Source of the DNA: Bacteroidia bacterium
Lineage (GTDB): Bacteria; Bacteroidota; Bacteroidia; Bacteroidales; Dysgonomonadaceae
Reading direction: 5' to 3'
Length of the DNA stretch: 8,543 nucleotides
Assembly (NCBI GenBank): GCA_025999435.1
Contig: BNXH01000067.1
Location: 1 to 8,543, forward strand
Under the pieces are notes generated by a model. That model made no database searches. It had not been told where the DNA came from and was given only the letters and a program-made list of their open reading frames with translations. Made by a program: the position numbers and the translations under genes. Positions 1-5,302 of the stretch are shown here, piece after piece. How positions within the stretch are numbered: position 1 is the first letter of the stretch; each line of letters begins with the position of its first letter.

Positions 1-37
1 TTTTAAATTTAATACGAACAATTATTCTTTACAGCCA

Positions 38-253
38 ATGATTACAAAAAAAGATGTGAAAGATATAAAAGATTGGTATAGAAAGAATAGAGATGTATTA
101 AATAAAAATAAACTGCTAAAGCTCCTTATTTGTATAAGGAAACAAAATTATCCTATTCGATATTGGAATTCAGTGACTGAAACATTTGATGAATATGTTG
201 GAAATTTAGAAACAGAATTAGATGCTATAAATAAAATGGAAAGTTTTGAATGA
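38..253 (+). CDS. Small lysine-rich protein of unknown function, candidate immunity protein
   Basis: A 71-residue ORF with no family I recognise. It is A+T-rich, has a basic N-terminal half (many Lys and Arg, residues 4-34) and an acidic C-terminal half ending in MESFE, and shows no signal peptide or membrane segment, so it is probably cytoplasmic. The first ATG with a reasonable leader is at 38; no strong Shine-Dalgarno sequence is visible, which is normal in Bacteroidota. Just upstream, the 37 visible bases contain in-frame stops that could end a preceding gene. Its position directly before an orphan Rhs toxin cassette suggests it is the immunity gene of a toxin lying left of the window, since Rhs loci are usually ordered toxin, immunity, orphan toxin, immunity. 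That role is inference from position only. It could also be an unrelated small accessory gene. Confidence 0.55.
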   Translation: MITKKDVKDIKDWYRKNRDVLNKNKLLKLLICIRKQNYPIRYWNSVTETFDEYVGNLETELDAINKMESFE

Positions 254-277
254 TATGCTCAGATAAATTCCCTCGTT

Positions 278-377
278 CGGCGTAGCGTCCCGCTGCGTTG
301 GAGCTAAAACAAGGTTCCACCTTGAGTAAGGATAAACAAATAGCCCTGTCATTGTTGCTAATAATAGCAGGGCTATT
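278..377 (+). repeat. Two-hairpin element, copy C (divergent, with an extra hairpin)
   Basis: Starting 24 bases after the preceding stop codon, arm 278-287 pairs with 291-300 (10 bp, three of them G.T wobbles) around the loop TCC. A second small hairpin, CAAGGT / ACCTTG (310-315, 319-324), again closes on TCC. The last hairpin is perfect: AATAGCCCTG (339-348) with CAGGGCTATT (368-377). The wobbles pair only in RNA read from the + strand, the sense of the upstream gene. The layout matches the copies at 2058-2128 and 7832-7902, but the linker is longer. It could act as a transcription terminator or a 3'-end stabiliser; there is no clear T-tract after it. It ends 11 bases before the ATG of the Rhs cassette and so separates it from upstream transcription. 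Confidence 0.6.
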
Positions 378-388
378 CCAACGGGGCG

Positions 389-1687
389 ATGGCGACAGAT
401 TTCCACAAAGGAATTTTGGGAATCAAATACAATTCACTAAATTTACCGTATGAGTTGCTGATCAAGAATACAGAGGTCAGTGGCAAGGTGTATTACACCT
501 ATTCGGCTTCGGGAGCGAAGCTGAAGACCAAGCATATGAAAGCTCAAAATCTGGGATATACACCGGTTACAGGTACGGCGGGCGATACCAATCTGGATGT
601 GGCCAAAACGACCGATTATGTAGGCAACAAGGTATATGAGGACGGCATGCTAAAAAGAGTTTTAGTGGATGGAGGATATATCGAAGGAGGCGTTTACCAT
701 TACTATTTGAATGACCACTTGGGTAACAACCGGATGACAGTCAACCAGAATGGAGTAAAGACCCAGTGGAACCATTATTACCCGTTTGGGATGGCTTTTG
801 CTGATAAGTACGATAATGGTACGAACCAGCCATATAAGTATAATGGCAAGGAACTGGATCCGATGTACGGATTAAATCTGTATGACTACTCAGCAAGGTA
901 TATGGATGCAGCAATAGGCAGGTTTACGACTGTAGATCCGCTGGCGGAGAAGTATTATAGTATTAGTCCGTATGCGTATGTGGGTAATAATCCGATAATA
1001 AGAACTGATCCTACAGGGATGGATTGGGTTCATAGAGTTGTAGATGGTGTTGATGAATACTACTATGACAGAGATGTTCGTTCTCAAGATGATGTTATTT
1101 CAAAATATGGAGAAAAAGGAGGCGTAACTCATGTAGCAAGTGGAACATCTTATACAAAATACAATAAAGATGGTTCGATAAGTTCGCAATATACATTCTT
1201 CAATGATGGAAGTGGTAATAATGAATATGGGGCAGTTGTCGATGCAGCCGGAAATTTAATGGCTGATGATCAAATTATATATGGAAAAGATTTTACTATT
1301 TTCGGGACAAGTGATAATAGTGTAAATGCAGAAACTCTTCATAAGAATTATTTTAATACAAGTTATACAGGGCCAAATAATCCAAAAACATATGGAAATA
1401 AGGAATTAGGTGTAAAACCTGTAGATTCATATCAATATCTACCAAGAAATCTAAGTGAATATCCTGCAATGCTACATGACTTGAGATATGATGCAAAGGG
1501 TGCAAAAGGGCCTTATGATGCAATTTTTGAGAAGAAAACTATTGGAGCTGATATTAAATTAGCAATAGGCTCTGCAGGGGTTATGATGCACCCTAGCGTT
1601 CCTGCGAAAGATCGGGCAAGAGCTGCAGCTGTTGCCGCTGCTTTTGATGTAATATCTGTTTGGAAATTTGTGATGGCAATATGGTAA
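389..1687 (+). CDS. Orphan Rhs C-terminal cassette with phospholipase A2-like toxin domain
   Basis: The 432-residue product starts inside the Rhs/YD-repeat region. Residues 1-210 are the end of the YD-repeat shell and the Rhs-associated core (DHLGN at 109-113, NHYYPFGM around 128-135, DPLAEKYY at 183-190, DPTG at 207-210). Full Rhs proteins usually exceed 1,000 residues, so the N-terminal body is missing; the frame is open only back to a TAG at 365-367. After DPTGMDW the sequence becomes A+T-rich and unlike the core, as expected of a swapped toxin tip. This tip has YTGPNNP (326-332), HDLRYD (363-368) and GADIKLAI (386-393), matching the calcium loop, His-Asp pair and later Asp of parvovirus-VP1-type phospholipase A2. 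The predicted role is membrane phospholipid cleavage in competitor cells. With no evident promoter and a hairpin element just upstream, the cassette may be silent until it recombines with a full rhs gene. Confidence 0.8.
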   Translation: MATDFHKGILGIKYNSLNLPYELLIKNTEVSGKVYYTYSASGAKLKTKHMKAQNLGYTPVTGTAGDTNLDVAKTTDYVGNKVYEDGMLKRVLVDGGYIEGGVYHYYLNDHLGNNRMTVNQNGVKTQWNHYYPFGMAFADKYDNGTNQPYKYNGKELDPMYGLNLYDYSARYMDAAIGRFTTVDPLAEKYYSISPYAYVGNNPIIRTDPTGMDWVHRVVDGVDEYYYDRDVRSQDDVISKYGEKGGVTHVASGTSYTKYNKDGSISSQYTFFNDGSGNNEYGAVVDAAGNLMADDQIIYGKDFTIFGTSDNSVNAETLHKNYFNTSYTGPNNPKTYGNKELGVKPVDSYQYLPRNLSEYPAMLHDLRYDAKGAKGPYDAIFEKKTIGADIKLAIGSAGVMMHPSVPAKDRARAAAVAAAFDVISVWKFVMAIW

Positions 1688-1699
1688 TTATAAATTTAT

Positions 1700-1987
1700 A
1701 TGAGAATGAATAAGATAATTAAAAAGCGTATAATACTAGCTTTTATTATATTAATATATAATATAATAGGACTTTTCACAGTGTGTTCTATTATGGGTTC
1801 AGATTTATATTCTGGAGATTGGACAATATGGATGTCTCTATTAACCTTTCCTATCATAATTATAAGTTTTGTATATAGATATATGCAACCCAACACCTTA
1901 TATCCTGTATTTATTATTCAATTTTTCATTTTATTACTCACTCTTTATCTCGGAAATTATATAACAAAAAAATATTTCTCGAAGTGA
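1700..1987 (+). CDS. Three-helix membrane protein, likely immunity protein of the PLA2-like Rhs toxin
   Basis: A 95-residue hydrophobic protein starting 12 bases after the Rhs cassette stop. Three membrane segments can be read, at about residues 10-30, 43-60 and 69-90, with basic ends (KIIKKR near the N-terminus, KKYFSK at the C-terminus) that fit inside-positive topology. Met1 and Met3 are both possible starts; I kept the first. It is as A+T-rich as the toxin tip, so the two probably moved as a unit. Rhs toxin genes are typically followed at once by a cognate immunity gene, and a membrane-embedded protector suits a toxin that attacks phospholipid from the periplasmic or membrane side. No family was recognised, so the immunity role rests on position and topology. 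Its stop codon overlaps a GTG that opens the lipoprotein-like fragment after it. Confidence 0.7.
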   Translation: MRMNKIIKKRIILAFIILIYNIIGLFTVCSIMGSDLYSGDWTIWMSLLTFPIIIISFVYRYMQPNTLYPVFIIQFFILLLTLYLGNYITKKYFSK

Positions 1988-2088
1988 ATAATATAAGGAG
2001 TCTTTGTTTGATTACAAGTATATTTTTAATGACCTCATGTGATTTGTTTACTCCGCTCACTCAGACGTCCCGTCTGAGTGTTGCGTAG
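1984..2088 (+). pseudogene. Lipoprotein signal-peptide fragment truncated at the hairpin element
   Basis: A GTG at 1984 overlaps the TGA of the membrane protein (GTGA) and opens a 34-codon frame. Its start looks like a lipoprotein signal: short polar N-region (NNIR), hydrophobic stretch SLCLITSIFLM, then MTSC with Cys19 as the lipidation residue, followed by DLFTPL. From codon 25 on, the frame runs into the first hairpin of the 2058-2128 element and stops at TAG 2086-2088. AAGGAG lies inside the frame at 1995-2000, so an internal TTG (2008) is an alternative start. I read it as the 5' end of a small lipoprotein gene, perhaps a second immunity or accessory protein, whose body was lost at the element. 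It may instead be a genuine tiny lipoprotein or a chance frame. Confidence 0.4.
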
Positions 2089-2128
2089 CAATAATTATAA
2101 TCCTGCCGGTATCATTATCGGCAGGGTT
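2058..2128 (+). repeat. Two-hairpin element, copy A
   Basis: The first hairpin is perfect: CACTCAGACG (2058-2067), loop TCC, CGTCTGAGTG (2071-2080). A linker beginning TTGCGTAGCA leads to a second hairpin, CCTGCCG (2102-2108) with CGGCAGG (2119-2125), extended by A-T and T.G pairs at the base. The copy on the - strand at 7902-7832 aligns without gaps and matches at 61 of 71 positions. It follows the toxin-immunity cassette in sense orientation, 70 bases after the immunity stop. A moderately T-rich stretch (TTATTTATCTT) follows, so termination is possible. Confidence 0.75.
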
Positions 2129-2363
2129 ATTTATCTTATACATGGTTAGTTTGACAGGAAAAGGTGATAAAAGAGAGAATGAAAAAGTTGTTACTGCAAG
2201 CACGCGCATACATATATTTATAAACTTTTTCAGGTTCTCTGCCTTGGCCCTGCGCATTCCGCTGCCTGTTATAATGGGTCCGGTCGAAGGCGGCCAGTGA
2301 GCTTTTTAAAGGCGGTTACCCGAAGGTATCCACACAGCATATGGCAGGCATCATCCGTCAAAG
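2129..2363. other. Gene-free spacer between convergent units
   Basis: No credible gene is seen on either strand. This is where the + strand Rhs unit and the - strand ParA operon converge. The left part holds a 9-bp inverted repeat, GAAAAAGTT (2181-2189) with AACTTTTTC (2223-2231), around a 33-base spacer that contains an alternating purine-pyrimidine run (2199-2216). It could form a weak bidirectional terminator. The right part (2232-2363), directly after the last parA stop, shows no strong hairpin with a T-tract, so the end of the operon transcript is not clear. Confidence 0.5.
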
Positions 2364-3134
2364 CTAACCTTTGCCCGCCCTTTCCAGTATCTCGGCGGCC
2401 AGCCGCATATAATCCTGGGCGCCTGTGGAACCGGCATCATAGGTAATCATGGGCTTTGCAAAGCGCTGTGATTCGCTCAGCCTGGAACTGCGCCGGATTA
2501 CCGTTTCAAATACCAGCTCCCTGAAATGATCCAGTACGGCCTGGCGTATCGCCTGTGACTGGCGCATACGCGCATCGAACATGGTGATCAGGAAACCTTC
2601 GATCTCCAGGCCCGGATTCAGCCTGTTCCTGATTATCTTAACCGTATTCAGCAACTGGGTCATGCCCGACAAGGCAAAGTATTCGCATTGAAGGGGTATG
2701 ATCACCGTATCGGCGGCCGTCAGCGCGTTGACCGTTATCAAACCCAGCGACGGGGAGCAGTCCAGAAAGATATAGTCGTATCCGTCCCGGAGCGGGTGCA
2801 ACAGTTCCTGCATCCGCTTTTCCCGTTCATTGGTACGCAGCAGTTCCCGTTCGGCTACAACCAGGCTGGGATGCGAAGGCAGGACGTAAAGGTTTTCGGT
2901 ATCCGTGGCAACGACCGCCTCTTGCGTGGTAGCTGTCCCTGCCAGGCAGTCGTAAAGCGACTTGCTCACGCTGCGGATGTCTATGCCCAGGCCCAGGCAC
3001 GCGTTTGCCTGGGGATCGGTGTCCACGACCAGCGCTTTCTTCCCCAGGGCGCACAGCGAAGCGGCCAGGTTAATAACCGTAGTGGTTTTACCCACGCCGC
3101 CTTTCTTATTTACCACTGCAATCGTTGTTCCCAT
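2364..3134 (-). CDS. ParA/Soj-family ATPase, divergent paralogue
   Basis: A 256-residue P-loop ATPase of the ParA/MinD type, which normally dimerises on ATP, binds DNA non-specifically and positions cargo. The deviant Walker A motif KGGVGKTTT spans residues 11-19, with the signature Lys11. VVDTDPQAN (37-45) and LDCSPSLG (124-131) supply the remaining ATPase aspartates, so it should be active. Length is normal for small ParA proteins without an N-terminal helix-turn-helix domain. It is clearly a paralogue of the ATPase at 4297-5076 (41 of the first 60 residues identical by hand), but is the more diverged of the two. It starts 5 bases after the HsdR_N-like gene and is therefore probably translationally coupled. 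No ParB or parS partner is visible, so a function in replicon segregation is not shown; cargo positioning or regulation is equally possible. Confidence 0.9.
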   Translation of the reverse strand: MGTTIAVVNKKGGVGKTTTVINLAASLCALGKKALVVDTDPQANACLGLGIDIRSVSKSLYDCLAGTATTQEAVVATDTENLYVLPSHPSLVVAERELLRTNEREKRMQELLHPLRDGYDYIFLDCSPSLGLITVNALTAADTVIIPLQCEYFALSGMTQLLNTVKIIRNRLNPGLEIEGFLITMFDARMRQSQAIRQAVLDHFRELVFETVIRRSSRLSESQRFAKPMITYDAGSTGAQDYMRLAAEILERAGKG

Positions 3135-3139
3135 AAGGC

Positions 3140-4267
3140 TTATGATTCGGGGGTATCCGGTGTATAATGGTTCCCGGGGATTTCTCCGGTATCATGGACA
3201 GTAACAAGGCGGCTGTCACAGGCCAGGTAATGCCTCACAATATCCTTAAGCCGGGCCGAATAATTATACAGGCCGTCAAGGGAGCCTATATCGTTCCGGG
3301 TTTCCGTTTTATCAGGGCCGTATGTCATGATATATTTATTACCGCCGTTAAAATATAACCGGCAGACCGGCTGCCGGTCGTCGTCATCGAGCAGTACGGC
3401 GAAATAATTGATGGCATCCCTGTACACGATACGCCCGGCATCCACAACCTCCCCCAGTATCGCGCGGACAATCAGGAAGCCTTCCGTTTCTTCTTTTGTG
3501 GCTATGATCTTATCATTCAGCGACAGCAGCGATTCTTCCGCATGTTCCTGTTCCTGCTCCCGGCCGCCGGATTCCGTTGACAGGACTGTTTTGAACCGTT
3601 CCAGAACCATATCGCTCATAAAGCCCGATATGGCAGTATCCAGGTATCCGGTAAACTGGCGCAGTATTTCAGGGGTGATGATCCCGCCATAGACCCGGCG
3701 GGCGAACAGCAGCGCCAGCTCGGGGGTCGGGCTGGCAAACTCCTGCCGGACAAGGCTTCTTAGCTCCCTGGTATATTTCATTTCGTAGGCTACATCCCGG
3801 ACATTGCCGATATCGAAATTTGACCTGTGGAATTTGCTCAGGTCATCTATCGCGGAAGGTTCAAGCGCCGAAAGGTCAACCTCCAGGAACGGCCTTTCAT
3901 CGATCTTGTTTTGCTCCCACAGGGCCAGATGGAACTTGTAAGCGATACCGTTGGTCAGGAGGCAGTATTTGATGCCTGGGTCATAGAGGTATCTTAGCGC
4001 CAGCTCGTCATGGTTGGTCAGTTCCTGTTTCCAGTGCTTGCACCGGACAAATATAACAGGCTCCCCCCTGCTGATTACGGCATAATCTACCTTCTCCCCG
4101 TTTTTTATATATTCCGGCGCTACTTCCTGCGGGTTGAACACGTCGTAGCCCAGCGCCTGAAGTAAGGGCAGCACAAGCGCCATCTTGGTGGCTTCTTCCG
4201 TGTGAAGGCTGCTTTTGAGTTGTCCCACACGCCCGGACAATTGCTTTAAGGTTTCTTTGAAATCCAT
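3140..4267 (-). CDS. Stand-alone HsdR N-terminal-like protein (COG4748-type), nuclease motif altered
   Basis: A 375-residue protein of the stand-alone family that carries a type I restriction HsdR N-terminal domain. Residues 22-120 hold the domain: HTEEATKMALVLPLLQALGY, VDYAV (60-64), VIFVRCKHW (71-79) and LLTNGIAYKF. The C-terminal part (about 255-350) has the EGFLIVRAIL, RDAINYFAVLLDDD and CRLYFNGGNKYI segments usual in this family. In active relatives the PD-(D/E)xK site reads ECK; here it is R75-C76-K77, encoded by CGG, and the stretch before GEKVDYA (PEYIKNGEK) looks about seven residues shorter than I remember. I therefore expect a non-catalytic protein that may still bind DNA. Family function is poorly known. 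It is the middle gene of a three-gene operon, 29 bases after one parA and 5 before the other. Confidence 0.85.
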   Translation of the reverse strand: MDFKETLKQLSGRVGQLKSSLHTEEATKMALVLPLLQALGYDVFNPQEVAPEYIKNGEKVDYAVISRGEPVIFVRCKHWKQELTNHDELALRYLYDPGIKYCLLTNGIAYKFHLALWEQNKIDERPFLEVDLSALEPSAIDDLSKFHRSNFDIGNVRDVAYEMKYTRELRSLVRQEFASPTPELALLFARRVYGGIITPEILRQFTGYLDTAISGFMSDMVLERFKTVLSTESGGREQEQEHAEESLLSLNDKIIATKEETEGFLIVRAILGEVVDAGRIVYRDAINYFAVLLDDDDRQPVCRLYFNGGNKYIMTYGPDKTETRNDIGSLDGLYNYSARLKDIVRHYLACDSRLVTVHDTGEIPGNHYTPDTPES

Positions 4268-4296
4268 ATAACAAATAAAAAGATATGCCTTTAAAT

Positions 4297-5076
4297 CTAA
4301 CTGATAACCCGCCCGTTTTTGCCCAGCAGTTCCCTGGCCAGCCGCATGTAATCGGACGAACCCCGGGAATCGGCATCATACTCCAATACCGGCAGGGCAT
4401 AGCTCTGCGATTCGCTTAGCTTCACATTACGCTGGATGGCCGTAGTGAACACCAGCTCCTGGAAATGGCTCTTTACTTCCTCGTATATCTGGTTGGACAG
4501 GCGCAGCCGGGAATCGTACATGGTCAACAGGAAGCCTTCTATTTCCAGCGACGGGTTCAGCTTGTTCTTGATGATCTTGATCGTATTCAGCAGCTTGGTG
4601 ATGCCTTCCAGCGCAAAATACTCGCACTGTACAGGTATGATAACCGAGCCTGCGGCTGTAAGGGCGTTTACAGTTATCAGCCCTAACGACGGGGAGCAGT
4701 CTATCAGGATATAATCGTATTCATCCCGTAGCGGCGATAAGACTTCCCGCAGGCGCATCTCCCGGTTTTCAAGGCTTATCATTTCCAACTCTGCGCCGAC
4801 CAGGTTGATATGCGAGGGCAGGATGTAAAGCCCTGCCGTATCCGTGGTTACGACAGCCTCCTGCGGACAGGGCGCCGCGCCGTTCAGGCACTCATAGATC
4901 GATTTTCCTACACGCGTGATGTCGATGCCCAGCCCCGACGAGGCATTCGCCTGCGGATCGGCGTCCACGACAAGCACACGCTTTTCCATGGCCGCCAGCG
5001 AGGCGCCCAGATTGATCGTGGTCGTTGTTTTGCCTACGCCGCCCTTCTGGTTGGTTATGGCGATTATCTTTCCCAT
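4297..5076 (-). CDS. parA: ParA/Soj-family ATPase, close to the chromosomal Bacteroidota form
   Basis: A 259-residue ParA-type ATPase. Walker A KGGVGKTTTT is at residues 11-20, VVDADPQANASSGLG at 36-50, and IDCSPSLG at 125-132, so all ATP-binding and catalytic positions are present. Segments such as PVQCEYFALEGITKLLNTIK closely resemble chromosomal ParA/Soj of Bacteroidota from memory. It differs at the usual LSEAPS, which reads LSESQS; the neighbouring paralogue also reads LSESQ, suggesting a local duplication after this change. It is the first gene of the - strand operon, with an A-rich leader (ATAAAAAAAG) before the ATG at 5076 and a palindrome-rich upstream region. No parB follows it, although chromosomal parA is usually beside parB, so it may be an extra copy rather than the chromosomal segregation gene. 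Confidence 0.92.
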   Translation of the reverse strand: MGKIIAITNQKGGVGKTTTTINLGASLAAMEKRVLVVDADPQANASSGLGIDITRVGKSIYECLNGAAPCPQEAVVTTDTAGLYILPSHINLVGAELEMISLENREMRLREVLSPLRDEYDYILIDCSPSLGLITVNALTAAGSVIIPVQCEYFALEGITKLLNTIKIIKNKLNPSLEIEGFLLTMYDSRLRLSNQIYEEVKSHFQELVFTTAIQRNVKLSESQSYALPVLEYDADSRGSSDYMRLARELLGKNGRVIS

Positions 5077-5110
5077 CTTTTTTTATTTCTATATATTCTA
5101 TTCACATTCT

Positions 5111-5228
5111 GATCCTGTCGCACGGATCGGGTTTTTCCTTGTTCCGGAGGTATCCGTACATTTATCCCGGACTTTCCCGGGAGGAAAGAAAGGGATCCCG
5201 GTATTATCATCCCGACAAGAGGGATCCC
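5111..5228 (-). promoter_or_regulatory. Palindrome cluster upstream of the ParA operon
   Basis: The 226-base gap before the first parA holds several short GC-rich dyads: GGGATCCC twice (5192-5199 and 5221-5228, centres 29 bases apart), TCCCGGGA (5175-5182), a near-copy TCCCGGA (5165-5171), and the arms GATCC (5111-5115) and GGATC (5124-5128). Such spacing could mark an operator for autoregulation or a centromere-like binding site. A T/G-rich stretch on the - strand (about 5230-5260) contains near matches to the Bacteroides -7 element TAnnTTTG, each with one extra base, so a promoter there is plausible but not firm. Confidence 0.4.
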
Positions 5229-5260
5229 AAAAACACAAACTTTACAAAAACTACACTTGT

Positions 5261-5280
5261 TAGCGGTGTTTTCACCGCTA
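5261..5280 (-). terminator. Hairpin after the secreted-protein gene, probable terminator
   Basis: A perfect 8-bp inverted repeat, TAGCGGTG (5261-5268) and CACCGCTA (5273-5280), closes a 4-base loop (AAAA on the - strand). It begins 22 bases after the stop of the 5303-5863 gene and precedes the parA leader, where a transcript end would be expected. The T-run on the - strand comes only about 11 bases later (GTAGTTTTT), so this is not a textbook intrinsic terminator. Confidence 0.5.
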
Positions 5281-5302
5281 TATACTGTTTCTTCATTTTT
5301 AC

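Noticed and set aside
218..406. 62-codon hydrophobic frame on the - strand
   Set aside because: It is the antisense of copy C and the end of the first small gene, and lies opposite sense-oriented hairpins. No independent support for a protein.
2181..2231. Invertible promoter of the Bacteroides phase-variation type
   Set aside because: The inverted repeats are only 33 bases apart, far too close for a promoter segment, and no site-specific recombinase gene lies in the window.
2057..2257. 66-codon frame on the - strand opposite copy A
   Set aside because: Its C-terminal part (DTGRIIIIATQHSDGTSE) is simply the antisense of the hairpin element and resembles the other copy's antisense translation for that reason. 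A protein is not needed to explain it.
2688..3204. Long + strand frames opposite the downstream parA
   Set aside because: Shadows of a strongly supported ATPase gene in a GC-rich stretch; no domain is recognisable in them.
3140..4267. Type I restriction-modification system
   Set aside because: Only an HsdR N-terminal-like domain is present, without helicase domain, HsdM or HsdS, and its nuclease motif is altered.
2364..5300. parS site or parB gene to complete a ParABS system
   Set aside because: I looked for a TGTTTCACGTGAAACA-like site and for a ParB-like protein and saw neither.
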